Shown here piece after piece: positions 6,501 to 14,778 of a stretch of 34,214 nucleotides of DNA. The notes beneath the pieces are model-generated. The model saw only the letters and a program-made list of their open reading frames with translations. It was not told the origin of the DNA and did not search any database. Position numbers and translations under genes: made by a program. Each line of letters opens with the position of its first letter. Position 1 is the stretch's first letter. The stretch is from Rhodospirillaceae bacterium (GTDB lineage: Bacteria; Pseudomonadota; Alphaproteobacteria; Kiloniellales; DSM-21159): positions 1-34,214 of the forward strand of contig JAJUFM010000018.1 of assembly GCA_029265995.1 (NCBI GenBank), read 5' to 3'.

Positions 6501-7762
6501 GCAGCTTTTTTCAGTATCGGGACGGTCAGCTTCATGTGGAAGATCTGACCGTCGCCTCGCTTGTGGATGAAGTCGGCACTCCCTTCTACCTTTACTCCGC
6601 CGGCGCCATGGAAGAGGCCTACACGCGATTCTCCGGCGCACTTTCGGCACAGGGTCTCGATGCTCTCGTCTGCTATGCGGTCAAGGCCAATCCGCATTTG
6701 GCGGTGATCGGCACCTTCGCGAAGCTGGGCGCCGGGGCAGACGTGGTTTCCGAAGGTGAACTGCGCCGTGCCCTCGCAGTAGGGGTGCCCCCTGAAAAGA
6801 TCGTCTTCGCTGGTGTCGGCAAGACGGCGGCAGAGCTGGCTTTCGCTCTGGACGCGGGAATTCTGCAGTTCAACGTGGAGTCGATGGAGGAGTTGCAGCT
6901 CCTCAACCGGATCGCCGTCCAGAAGGGGCTGAAGGCTCCCATCTCGCTGCGGGTCAATCCAGACGTGGATGCGCGCACCCACGCCAAGATCACCACCGGC
7001 AAGGCCGAAAACAAGTTCGGCGTGGGCTACGACGACGCCGCCCAGGTACTGCATCAGGCGCAGGACCTGCCCGGGATCAAAGTTGTCGGCCTCGCCACCC
7101 ACATCGGCTCCCAGATTACCGAACTTGACCCCTATGAGGCCGCCTTTACCCGCGTCGCGCGGCTCTACAAAGAGCTGAGGGAGGCCGGGCTGCCGGTGCG
7201 ACGTCTCGATCTGGGCGGTGGCCTCGGCATTGCCTACCAGGGCGAGGAACTGCCCTCGCCGGAGAACTATGCCGCCGTTGTGGCGCGCACTGTTGGTCAC
7301 CTGGATGTTCCGCTGGTCTTCGAACCCGGTCGGCATCTGGTCGGCCAGGCAGGCTTGCTGGTGTCGCGGGTTCTCTACGTCAAGAAGGGCCGCAGTCGCC
7401 GCTTCCTCATCCTTGATGCCGGCATGAACGACCTGATGCGCCCGGCGCTCTATGAGGCCTGGCACGAAATCCTGCCGCTGCACGAACCGGCCACGGACGA
7501 GCGGATTGCCTGTGACGTGGTGGGCCCAATCTGCGAAACGGGGGACCTTTTCGCGGAAGGGCGGGCGCTGCCGCCCCTCGAGGCAGGAGATCTGGTGGCC
7601 TTTGCCTCCGCCGGCGCCTATGGCGCCGCCATGGCTTCCACCTACAATTCCCGACTGCCGGCGCCGGAGGTCATGGTGCGAGGCTCGAGGTGGGACGTGA
7701 TCCGTTCGCGTCCGACCTACGAAGAGATGATGCGGCCGGAAAAGCTGCCCGATTGGCTATAG
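6497..7762 (+). CDS. lysA: Diaminopimelate decarboxylase
   Basis: PLP-dependent decarboxylation of meso-diaminopimelate to lysine, the last step of lysine synthesis. The protein is 421 residues, the usual length. It starts with the alanine-racemase-type barrel: Lys63 in CYAVKAN binds PLP, HIGSQI follows, and LDLGGGLGI and EPGRHLVG hold the cofactor phosphate. The C-terminal barrel carries the CETGD motif (Cys from the partner subunit) and GAYGAAMASTYNSR. The GTG start at 6497 is inside the end of the small lipoprotein gene, suggesting translational coupling. An inverted repeat follows at 7811 and probably ends transcription between it and the opposing methyltransferase gene. Confidence 0.97.
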   Translation: MSSFFQYRDGQLHVEDLTVASLVDEVGTPFYLYSAGAMEEAYTRFSGALSAQGLDALVCYAVKANPHLAVIGTFAKLGAGADVVSEGELRRALAVGVPPEKIVFAGVGKTAAELAFALDAGILQFNVESMEELQLLNRIAVQKGLKAPISLRVNPDVDARTHAKITTGKAENKFGVGYDDAAQVLHQAQDLPGIKVVGLATHIGSQITELDPYEAAFTRVARLYKELREAGLPVRRLDLGGGLGIAYQGEELPSPENYAAVVARTVGHLDVPLVFEPGRHLVGQAGLLVSRVLYVKKGRSRRFLILDAGMNDLMRPALYEAWHEILPLHEPATDERIACDVVGPICETGDLFAEGRALPPLEAGDLVAFASAGAYGAAMASTYNSRLPAPEVMVRGSRWDVIRSRPTYEEMMRPEKLPDWL

Positions 7763-7810
7763 CGGCGACGATCCGCCCCCGCCCTGCCCGACTTGTCGTT
7801 CCCACCAGCT

Positions 7811-7889
7811 CGTCGTCCTGAGTGCAGCGAAGAATTTCGGGGGGCCGAGCTCCTTTCGCTCCAGATCCGTCGCTGCGCTCAGGACGACG
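7811..7889. repeat. Palindromic intergenic repeat between convergent genes
   Basis: Left arm 7811-7830 and right arm 7870-7889 are inverted copies of 20 bases with one mismatch (CGTCGTCCTGAGTGCAGCGA and the complement of TCGCTGCGCTCAGGACGACG), separated by 39 bases. The core CGTCCTGAGCGCAGCGA resembles a short motif I recall from intergenic palindromes in many unrelated bacteria, so this is probably one of many copies in the genome. It lies between the converging ends of lysA and the methyltransferase gene and could fold on either strand. It has no open reading frame and no target-site duplication that I can see. Confidence 0.75.
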
Positions 7890-7913
7890 CCGGTGAGGCT
7901 ACGCAAGTCCGCC

Positions 7914-8681
7914 CTAAGCGCAGCTCTTCTCTGCCAGTAGCCAGACCTCTTCCGCTTCCTCCTCAAAGGGCTCGGCCAGGGGCGAAGCCCAGCGGGCAAG
8001 CGGGGTGAAGCCGCTGCCGGTCAGCATCGCATCGACCTCCTCGAGGGTGAAGACGTGATGGATCGCTGTCTGCTCCTCCACTTCCTCTCCTTTTCGGAAG
8101 CGGTAGTGAGTGGTCAGCACGCGGGTCTTTTCATTATAGAAGTTGCGTGCGCGCATCTCGATCCCCCCGCGTTGCAGGCGCACGCGCGGCTCCAGAAAAG
8201 GCAAGAGCGTTTCTGCGAGATTGGCGCTGTGGAGTAGCAAGCGGGCGCCGGGCCGGAGGCAGGAGGCCGTGGCCTTGAGGATCGCTGTGGTTGCCTCGGC
8301 ATCCTGATAGCCGACCGAATTGCCGAGCCAAAAGGCACCGGCGCAGCGTCCGGGCCAGGGAAGATCGCGCAGATCGCGCTGCCAGAGTTCGAGCTCCACC
8401 TCCGCAGCCTTGGCAAACGCACGGGCCGCTGCCAGGGAAGCAGGCGAAAGGTCCACTCCCACCGGCCGATAGCCGAGCTGGGCCAGCGGTACCGCCAGGC
8501 GCCCGTCGCCGCAGGCGAGATCCAGCACCGGATCCTCAGAATCAAGATCGAGGGCATCGGCGATCAGGGCAACTTCCTGGGCCGTTCTCTCCGGGGAACA
8601 GGCGTTGCGCCACAAATCCGCGGCCAGACCCTCAAAGAAGGTGAGATACCAATCTTTCGCCGCCTCGGGAGCTTTACTCAT
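7914..8681 (-). CDS. Class I SAM-dependent methyltransferase
   Basis: A 255-residue Rossmann-fold methyltransferase. Motif I is VLDLACGDGRLAVPLA (about 53-68) and GVDLS at the end of strand 2 gives the acidic ribose-binding residue. The post-motif region RDLPWPGRCAGAFWLGNSVGY and the C-terminal HHVFTLEEVDAMLTGSGF match UbiE/methyltransf_25-type small-molecule methyltransferases. The substrate cannot be told from sequence. The ATG overlaps the stop of the upstream MFS gene by four bases (ATGA), so the two are co-translated and may handle the same compound. Confidence 0.9.
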   Translation of the reverse strand: MSKAPEAAKDWYLTFFEGLAADLWRNACSPERTAQEVALIADALDLDSEDPVLDLACGDGRLAVPLAQLGYRPVGVDLSPASLAAARAFAKAAEVELELWQRDLRDLPWPGRCAGAFWLGNSVGYQDAEATTAILKATASCLRPGARLLLHSANLAETLLPFLEPRVRLQRGGIEMRARNFYNEKTRVLTTHYRFRKGEEVEEQTAIHHVFTLEEVDAMLTGSGFTPLARWASPLAEPFEEEAEEVWLLAEKSCA

Positions 8682-9961
8682 AAGCGCTGATCTCGCGGCA
8701 AGTAGAGGATGTACCAGAGGAGAGACAGCACCTGCAGGCCCAGCACGCCCCCAAAGGCGATGCGATAGGCTTCTGGTGGATAGTGCCCCTGGGCATCGGG
8801 CGCGACCAGGTCGAGAATGCCGCCGATAGCGAACTGCATGACAAAGGCGCCGGTGAAAACCATGAGGTTCAGGGAGGTATTAACCCGCCCGCCCAGATCC
8901 AGTGGGAAGGAGCGGGCAAGTCGCGGGTAAATGACCATGCAGAGGTTGGAGGTGAAGCCAAAGGCCATCCAGGGAAGTGCGGAAAGCGGGGCGATTTCGA
9001 GAAGGATGGCCAACTGCGGCAGCATGAAGAGGAGGGCGCCCAGGATCATGGTGGTATCCAGCCCGAGGCCAAGCCGTTCCATAGCTTCAGCCAGAAGGCC
9101 CCCGAACAGGAAGCCGATGGTCATGGATAGCGCCAGAGCTAGAAGAATGTTGGCGACCGCGCGGGAGCCCATGCCGGCCACGTCGGACAACCAGGGGCCG
9201 GCCCAGAGGCCCTGCAACGCCAGGCCGGCGGCCAGGCTGGATACCGCCAGGGGAACCGCGGCCCAGAAGATCCGGCTACCCAGAACCTGCCGCAGGCCCG
9301 CAAGCTGCTGAGCCAGGCTGCTTCGCCCCTGCTCCGCCTCGCCGCGGGGCGGCACGAGCAGGAAGATCAGCGAGGAGACGAGCAGCGTTGCGCCTGAAAG
9401 AATCAGGAAGAGGGTGCGCCAGTCGAAGAGATCGAGGGCGGCTTCGACGGGAGCGGTCGCCGTGGCCGCGCCCAGGCCACCAACCATCAGGAAGCAGCCG
9501 TTCACCAGCGCCCAGCGCCGCGGCGGGAACCAAAGGCTGAGCGCCTTCAGGGAAGCCATCAGGCCGCCCGCGCAGCCGAGGCCGATCAGTGCGCGACCGA
9601 TCAAGAGCATGGTCAGGTTCTGGCCAAGGGCGAAGATGACGCCCCCGACGGCGGCCGAGAGTAGCAGGACCGCCTGCACTCGCCGCGGGCCAAAGCGGTC
9701 GAGCAGTAGCCCGAGAGGCAGTTGAGCACAGGCAAACGCCAGGAAGTAGGCAGCAGTCAGTAGCCCGAGATCGGAGGCATCGAGCCCGAGCTCGCTAAAC
9801 AAGCGCCCTGAAATGACCGCATTCACCGAGCGGAAGAGGTAGGACAGGAAGTAGCCGCCCGCGAAGGGAAGGACTACCAGCGCAATTACTTGAAGAAGAT
9901 TGAGATCGAGCTTGCGTTCCGCCGGTCCCGTCGTCCGACGGGCCTGCGCCTCTGATGACAT
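8678..9961 (-). CDS. MFS transporter
   Basis: A major facilitator with about 12 membrane helices (427 residues from the ATG at 9961). The loop 2-3 signature appears as LLLDRFGPRRVQ, followed by the glycine-rich helix 4-5 region GRALIGLGCAGGLMASLKALSLWFP. The substrate is unknown. The open frame runs 22 codons further upstream to 10027, but I chose 9961 because GAGG in GCAGAGGAAAAA lies before it and the extra residues look like a non-coding extension. It heads a two-gene operon with the SAM methyltransferase, which overlaps it by four bases, suggesting export or uptake of a methylated compound. It diverges from a DMT-family transporter, and the intervening region probably holds both promoters. 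Confidence 0.92.
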   Translation of the reverse strand: MSSEAQARRTTGPAERKLDLNLLQVIALVVLPFAGGYFLSYLFRSVNAVISGRLFSELGLDASDLGLLTAAYFLAFACAQLPLGLLLDRFGPRRVQAVLLLSAAVGGVIFALGQNLTMLLIGRALIGLGCAGGLMASLKALSLWFPPRRWALVNGCFLMVGGLGAATATAPVEAALDLFDWRTLFLILSGATLLVSSLIFLLVPPRGEAEQGRSSLAQQLAGLRQVLGSRIFWAAVPLAVSSLAAGLALQGLWAGPWLSDVAGMGSRAVANILLALALSMTIGFLFGGLLAEAMERLGLGLDTTMILGALLFMLPQLAILLEIAPLSALPWMAFGFTSNLCMVIYPRLARSFPLDLGGRVNTSLNLMVFTGAFVMQFAIGGILDLVAPDAQGHYPPEAYRIAFGGVLGLQVLSLLWYILYLPRDQRL

Positions 9962-10124
9962 AGCCGCTTTTTCCTCTGCCTCCCGATTCCGCGGTCCGAC
10001 CGTAAGCGGATGCAGGCTTCTCCACAACTACTGCCGCCTCATGGCTGCTGCCCGCGGCAAAGGGTTTATCCAGCGCCGGGCGAGCGATTATGAAGAAGCC
10101 TGCTTTCAACTGGCGGGGGCGCGC

Positions 10125-11030
10125 GTGGACTGGCTCTGGATACCGATCACCATTGGGGCGGCCCTCTTTCAGAATGTTCGGACAGCCCTGCAAAAGCATC
10201 TGACGGGTCGGTTGTCCACCTACGGCGCTACCTTTACCCGCTTCGTCTATGGGCTCCCGCTGGCCTTTGGCTATGTACTGCTCCTCAACCAGGGCTTCGG
10301 GCTCCACATCCCCCAGACTGATCTCGTCTTCCTTTGCTGGGTGGTTCTGGGAGGGGTTTGCCAGATCCTCGCTACCGGCGCGCTGCTCGCCTGCTTCAAG
10401 CAGCGCAATTTCGCGGTGGGGACGGCTCTTTCAAAGAGCGAAGTGGTGCAGGCCGCCATCTTTGCCTTGGTCTTCCTGGGGGAGCGGGTGACAGCGCTGG
10501 GCATTGCGGCCATCGCCCTCGGCACTGTTGGCGTCATGCTCATTGCCGTGGAGAAGGGCCAGCTTGGCGTGAAGGGCCTGATCGCTGGGCTAAAGGGGCG
10601 TGCAGCTCTTCTAGGCCTGGCTTCCGGTGCTCTCTTTGCCATTTCCTCTGTCGCCTTCCGTGGCGCGGCTTTGCAGACCGGCCACGAGTCCTTCCTGATG
10701 GCGGCAGGTTGGACGCTGCTCGCGTCTATCCTGCTTCAGACGCTGCTGCTGGGTGTCTGGCTGCACCGGCGCGAACCTGGCGAACTCGGTCGGGTGTTCG
10801 CAAACTGGCGGATTGCAGGGCTCGTCGGAGTGACCGGCGTGCTGGGCTCTGCCTGCTGGTTTACGGCTATGACGATCCAGCAGGTCGCCTACGTGCGAAC
10901 CCTGGGCATGATCGAATTGGTCTTTACTTTCCTGGTCTCGACTCTGGTGTTCCACGAACGCCACAGTGCCCGAGAGACCTTGGGTATTCTGCTGCTGATT
11001 GGCGGAATCCTCTTAGTGCTCAATCGCTAA
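10125..11030 (+). CDS. DMT-superfamily (EamA) transporter
   Basis: A drug/metabolite transporter of 301 residues with about ten membrane helices in two EamA repeats (about 1-140 and 155-300), starting almost at once with a helix (DWLWIPITIGAALFQNVRTA). Members export amino acids, nucleosides or small drugs; the substrate cannot be assigned. I chose the GTG at 10125, where a G-rich stretch offers a weak ribosome binding site. The frame stays open upstream and an ATG at 10041 would add a polar 28-residue N-terminus that looks unlike the family. Eighty-eight bases downstream on the same strand is a flavin oxidase gene, which may form a unit with it. Confidence 0.87.
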   Translation: MDWLWIPITIGAALFQNVRTALQKHLTGRLSTYGATFTRFVYGLPLAFGYVLLLNQGFGLHIPQTDLVFLCWVVLGGVCQILATGALLACFKQRNFAVGTALSKSEVVQAAIFALVFLGERVTALGIAAIALGTVGVMLIAVEKGQLGVKGLIAGLKGRAALLGLASGALFAISSVAFRGAALQTGHESFLMAAGWTLLASILLQTLLLGVWLHRREPGELGRVFANWRIAGLVGVTGVLGSACWFTAMTIQQVAYVRTLGMIELVFTFLVSTLVFHERHSARETLGILLLIGGILLVLNR

Positions 11031-11118
11031 AGGTGTCGGTCGGCTCTGCCCTTTCCGGAAGGGGGCGACTTCGCCACAATCCGTCCCGAGTGGGGAAAGG
11101 TAGCAGGGAGTTCTGAGG

Positions 11119-12303
11119 GTGAGCGATACCTCCTTTGACGTAGTGGTTGTCGGCGGGGGCGTGATCGGCAGCGCGACTGCCTACTTCCTCGCGGCGTGTC
11201 CGGACTTCAATGGGCGGATCGCGGTGATCGAAAAGGATCCCTCCTACCAGAGCGGAGCCACCGGCCGCTCTGCCGGGTCAATTCGGCAGCAGTTCTCGAC
11301 GCCGGAAAACGTCGCCATCTCCCGCTTCGGCGCCACTTTCCTGAAGAACATAGGCGACTGGCTGGAGGTGGAGGGGCAGCGGCCGGACGTTCAGCTGCAG
11401 GAGAAGGGCTATCTCTTTCTGGCCAGCCGGGGCGGGCTGGAGATCTTGCGCAACAGTCATGGGGTGCAGCGCGCCGGTGGCGCCCAGGTGGTGCTGCTCG
11501 ATCCCGAGGGCCTTCGGCAGCGCTTCCCTTGGATCAGTGTGGAGGGGCTGGCGGCCGGATCTCTCGGCTTGGCCGATGAGGGCTGGTTCGATCCCTTTGC
11601 GCTGCTTCAGGCCTTCCGTGCCAAGGCGCGCAGTTTGGGGGTTACCTACCTCGCCGACACCGTGACCGACCTGGAGCAGATCGGCCACAAGATCCAGGGG
11701 GTTCGCCTGGCCTCAGGCGCGCGTCTAGCCTGCGGGTGGCTAGTCAACGCAGCGGGGATCCAGGGGCGGCGCGTGGCCCGCATGGCCGGTCTCGAAATCC
11801 CGGTTCACCCGCGCAAGCGCTGTGTCTTCGTCTTCGACTGTCGCGAGCGGTTGCAGCACTGCCCCTTGGTGATCGACCCGAGCGGTCTCTACTTCCGCCC
11901 AGAGGGGGAAGGCTATATCTGCGGGATCTCGCCGGCAGAAGGGGAAGCTGATCCTGACTGCGAGGACCTCGAGGTGGACCACCATCTCTTTGAAGAGCGC
12001 CTCTGGCCGCTCTTGGCGGAGCGGGTGCCCGCCTTCGAAGCGATCAAGCTGACCGGTGCCTGGGCGGGCCACTATGACGTCAACAGCTTCGACCAGAACG
12101 CCATCCTGGGGCCGCACCCGGACGTCACCAACTTCCTCTTCGCCAATGGTTTCTCCGGGCATGGCTTGCAGCAAAGCCCGGCGGTCGGCAGGGGTTTGAT
12201 GGAACAGATCGTTTACGGCGAATGGCGCAGCCTCGACCTCTCGCGCTTCTCTTTCGAACGAATTGGGCGGAACGAACCGGTGCGCGAACTGGCGGTAGTC
12301 TGA
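11119..12303 (+). CDS. DAO-family FAD-dependent oxidoreductase
   Basis: A 394-residue flavoprotein of the D-amino-acid oxidase/sarcosine oxidase superfamily. The dinucleotide-binding motif is VVVVGGGVIGSATAYFLA near the N-terminus, with the acidic residue in IAVIEKD. A GATGRSAGSIRQQFS motif (FAD pyrophosphate contact) and the C-terminal FANGFSGHGLQQSPAVGRGLME region resemble FOXRED1-type and glycine/sarcosine-oxidase-type proteins. The likely substrate is an N-substituted or D-amino acid. The GTG at 11119 follows AGGGAG at 11105-11110 with a spacing of 8. It ends five bases before the converging ABC permease gene. It is not part of the tetrameric sarcosine oxidase encoded 12 kb away and has its own DMT transporter neighbour. 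Confidence 0.88.
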   Translation: MSDTSFDVVVVGGGVIGSATAYFLAACPDFNGRIAVIEKDPSYQSGATGRSAGSIRQQFSTPENVAISRFGATFLKNIGDWLEVEGQRPDVQLQEKGYLFLASRGGLEILRNSHGVQRAGGAQVVLLDPEGLRQRFPWISVEGLAAGSLGLADEGWFDPFALLQAFRAKARSLGVTYLADTVTDLEQIGHKIQGVRLASGARLACGWLVNAAGIQGRRVARMAGLEIPVHPRKRCVFVFDCRERLQHCPLVIDPSGLYFRPEGEGYICGISPAEGEADPDCEDLEVDHHLFEERLWPLLAERVPAFEAIKLTGAWAGHYDVNSFDQNAILGPHPDVTNFLFANGFSGHGLQQSPAVGRGLMEQIVYGEWRSLDLSRFSFERIGRNEPVRELAVV

Positions 12304-12308
12304 TCCTC

Positions 12309-13121
12309 TCAGCTCTGAATGCGCCAGCCGCGAGCGAAAAGCCGCCACGCGAGCAGCCCCAGTCCAAACACGAGCGTGGAGCAGAGCAGAAAGCCGAAGA
12401 GCGGCGATGCCTCGGCCGCTCCGGTAAAGCCGCTGCGGAAGCCGTCGATCAGATAGAAGATAGGGTTGGTATGCATCAGGATCTGGCCAGTCTCCGGCAG
12501 CAGTGCGGGCGTGAAGAAGGTACCCGAGAGCAAGCCGAGAGGCATGACGATAAAGGTGTCGATCACCGCATAGCGATCCCACTTGTCCGCCCACATGCCG
12601 GTGAGGAAACCAAGCAGCGCGAAGAGCAGGCTGCCCAGGACCGCAAAGCCGACGATCGGAAACAGGCTTGCCAGCGGAACAGGCACCAGCAGGACCAGCA
12701 CGCCAAGTGCGATTGAGCCGGTGATAAGCGCGCCGGTGGCCGCTGCGGTTACATAGGCAACGACCGTTTCCAGGGGCGTAAGCGGCGCCATCAGGAGGTC
12801 CCCGAGCATCCCCTCCAGCTTGTCATAAAGTAAGCTGAAAGCGGCATTCTCGAAGGCGCCGTGAAAGAGGGCGAAGGCGGCGATACCGGGCACGAGGAAA
12901 CCAATGGCAGAGACCCCGGGCTGAAGCTCGATCGTACTCGGCCAGGCCAGCGTGAAGACGGCCAGGAACATGAGCGAGTAGATCAGCGCCCCGCCCACGC
13001 TCTCCGGCGCATTCCGCCGATAGCGCATGAGTTCACGGCGGTAGAGCGACCAAAGCGGATACCAGGCAACTCGGCCCCAGGAAGGGGGAGTGCGCCAAGC
13101 TGGCTCTAGCCGCGACGACAT
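12309..13121 (-). CDS. ABC-2 type transporter permease (second of pair)
   Basis: A 270-residue membrane protein with six predicted helices and the ABC-2 exporter signature region PLGLLSGTFFTPALLPETGQILMHTNPIFYLIDGFR near the C-terminus. Such proteins form the membrane part of exporters for polysaccharides, drugs or lipids and need an ATPase subunit. The ATG overlaps the stop of the upstream permease gene (TGATG). It is clearly related to that neighbour, so the two probably form a heterodimeric channel. No ATP-binding gene is adjacent on either side. Substrate unknown. Confidence 0.9.
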   Translation of the reverse strand: MSSRLEPAWRTPPSWGRVAWYPLWSLYRRELMRYRRNAPESVGGALIYSLMFLAVFTLAWPSTIELQPGVSAIGFLVPGIAAFALFHGAFENAAFSLLYDKLEGMLGDLLMAPLTPLETVVAYVTAAATGALITGSIALGVLVLLVPVPLASLFPIVGFAVLGSLLFALLGFLTGMWADKWDRYAVIDTFIVMPLGLLSGTFFTPALLPETGQILMHTNPIFYLIDGFRSGFTGAAEASPLFGFLLCSTLVFGLGLLAWRLFARGWRIQS

Positions 13122-13948
13122 CAGGGCTTGAGCTTGTAGCCGCGGGATACCAGACCGTATGCCAGAGCCCAGAGCACGGCATTCACGACCCCTACGATGA
13201 CCGCACCGCGCAGGATGTCGCCATCATGCACCCCTATGAGGCCGTAGCGGAAGCCGTCGATGAGGTAGAAAAAGGGATTGAGGTGGGCGATGAACAGCCA
13301 GTTCTCCGGAAGCCGCTCGACCGAATAGAAGGTGCCCGAAAGGAACGACAAGGGCACCACCACAAAGTTGGTTACGGCGGCGATGTGGTCGAACTTTTCA
13401 GCCCAGATACCGCCGATCAGCCCCAGCAGGGCCAGCATCAGCGAGGCGTTGAAGGCAAACCAGAAGATCGCGATCGGCTGATGCAGGGGCAGCGGCACGA
13501 AGACCATCATCGCAACCCCGGTAACCAGGCCCACCAGCAGCCCCCGCGTAACTCCCGCTGCCGCATAGGCCAGGGTGAACTCAAAACTGGAGAGCGGCGG
13601 CATCAGGACGTCGACGATGTTACCCTGCACCTTGGAGATCAGCACCGAGGAGGAGGTATTGGCAAAGGAATTTTGGAGCATGGTCATGACGATCAGGCCC
13701 GGCGCGAGAAAGAGCGCGTAGGGCAGGCCATGCACCACCAGATCGCCGCGGCCGAGCGCCAGCGTGAAAATCGCCAGGAACAGCAATGCCGTCACCATGG
13801 GCGCCAGCACTGTCTGGGTGATCACATTGAGGAAGCGCCGCACTTCCTTCAGATAGAGAGTCCAGAGGCCGAGCCAGTTTACCTGGCCGAGCGGGCGCGG
13901 CGCCGGCGGCTGCACCGCTGGGCGGGAGGGCGAGCTGCTGTCAAACAT
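13121..13948 (-). CDS. ABC-2 type transporter permease (first of pair)
   Basis: A 275-residue permease with about six helices and the ABC-2 signature SFLSGTFYSVERLPENWLFIAHLNPFFYLIDGFRYG, closely matching its downstream partner. The N-terminal region WLGLWTLYLKEVRRFLNV is typical of the family's cytoplasmic lead helix. I chose the ATG at 13948 because the Pro/Ser-rich residues after it form a plausible cytoplasmic start. The frame stays open to a TTG at 14029, which would add 27 unconserved-looking residues and place the start three bases from recX. No Shine-Dalgarno sequence is obvious at either. It is divergent from recX. An ATPase gene is missing from the cluster and would have to be supplied from elsewhere. 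Confidence 0.88.
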   Translation of the reverse strand: MFDSSSPSRPAVQPPAPRPLGQVNWLGLWTLYLKEVRRFLNVITQTVLAPMVTALLFLAIFTLALGRGDLVVHGLPYALFLAPGLIVMTMLQNSFANTSSSVLISKVQGNIVDVLMPPLSSFEFTLAYAAAGVTRGLLVGLVTGVAMMVFVPLPLHQPIAIFWFAFNASLMLALLGLIGGIWAEKFDHIAAVTNFVVVPLSFLSGTFYSVERLPENWLFIAHLNPFFYLIDGFRYGLIGVHDGDILRGAVIVGVVNAVLWALAYGLVSRGYKLKP

Positions 13949-14031
13949 GGCTTCGAAATAGCGGGCCGTCCGCGTTCCGACAAGGGCAGCTCCTGCGTAG
14001 CTGCTCCGCAGTCCCTGCAGGAAAAGCAACT

Positions 14032-14616
14032 TTGAGCGATAAACCTCGCAAGCGGCGCGGTCCGCGCAAGGCGACGCCGGACTATTTGCAACGAGCGGCG
14101 CTTTTCCATCTGGAGCGCTATGCCAGCTCCTCGGCCAGCTTGCGCCGGGTGCTGCTGCGCAAGGTCGCGCGCTCTGCAGAGGCGCACGGCACCGATCGTG
14201 AGGAGGGAGCTGTCGAAGTGGAGCGGTTGCTTGTCCGCTTGCAGGAGCAGGGTCTGCTGAATGACGTAGCCTATGCCGAGTCGCGTGCGCGTGCGCTGCG
14301 ACGCCGGGGCGCTTCAGCCGCCGGCGTGCGGGCCCGGCTCGCGGTAAAGGGCATCAGCCGCGACCTCGCCGAGCAGGCCCTGGCCGCTGCGGCCGAGGAA
14401 GAAGGAGGTGATGCCGAGCTAGCCGCCGCCATCGCTTTCGCCCGCCGCCGCCGTCTCGGGCCTTGGCGTCTTCCGGAACAGCGCGCCGAACGACGCCTGC
14501 GCGACCTTGCCGCCCTCGGCCGTCAGGGCTTCAGCGGCACCCTGGCCCGCAAGGTAATCGACGCGGAAGACATCGAAGCGCTGGAGAGGCTGTTGGTGGA
14601 AAGCTTGGAGGAGTAG
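14032..14616 (+). CDS. recX: Regulatory protein RecX
   Basis: RecX binds RecA filaments and limits their growth. The 194-residue protein is built of repeated three-helix units: YLQRAALFHLERYASSSASLRRVLLRKV, then LQEQGLLNDVAYAESRARALRRRGASAAGVRARLAVKGIS, typical of the family. The start is a TTG at 14032 with AGGA about ten bases upstream. The gene stands alone rather than following recA, as in many alphaproteobacteria. It precedes the repair helicase by 162 bases, with a separate promoter between them, so the two share a theme (recombination and repair) but probably not a transcript. I saw no LexA-type box directly upstream of recX. Confidence 0.93.
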   Translation: MSDKPRKRRGPRKATPDYLQRAALFHLERYASSSASLRRVLLRKVARSAEAHGTDREEGAVEVERLLVRLQEQGLLNDVAYAESRARALRRRGASAAGVRARLAVKGISRDLAEQALAAAAEEEGGDAELAAAIAFARRRRLGPWRLPEQRAERRLRDLAALGRQGFSGTLARKVIDAEDIEALERLLVESLEE

Positions 14617-14744
14617 GGCCACAGATAAACAGCCCTGAACGCCCGCGCCCTCTGCGGATGCTTGCAGCGACAGGGTTGAGGGTTGCTGAGATCTCCACGG
14701 TCCGCTTCTCCATCTTTAGGACGCCCGCCAGCACCCTCAGAGAG

Positions 14745-14772
14745 TTGTTCCGCTTTTGGTCCCTGCTATCTT
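14745..14772 (+). promoter_or_regulatory. Sigma70-like promoter of the repair helicase gene
   Basis: TTGTTC (14745-14750) and TATCTT (14767-14772) are 16 bases apart. Transcription would start about seven bases later, right at the GTG start codon at 14779, which has no Shine-Dalgarno sequence. A leaderless mRNA is therefore plausible. Confidence 0.5.
14747..14761 (+). promoter_or_regulatory. LexA-box-like operator (GTTC-N7-GGTC)
   Basis: GTTC at 14747-14750, seven bases, then GGTC at 14758-14761. The alphaproteobacterial LexA box is GTTC-N7-GTTC, so seven of eight defined bases match. It begins inside the -35 element and runs into the spacer of the helicase promoter, where a repressor would block transcription. 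The product is a DNA-repair helicase, which makes SOS control reasonable. One mismatch means a chance match is possible. Confidence 0.5.
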
Positions 14773-14778
14773 CAGGTC

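Noticed and set aside
6461..7483. Long open frame on the minus strand (340 codons)
   Set aside because: It lies entirely opposite lysA and has no family motif; it is a product of high GC content.
7811..7889. Insertion sequence remnant
   Set aside because: Only about 80 bases, no transposase fragment and no visible target duplication; called a palindromic repeat instead.
13949..14029. TTG start for the first ABC-2 permease
   Set aside because: The extra 27 residues do not look like the family, and the start would abut the recX start; kept only as an alternative.
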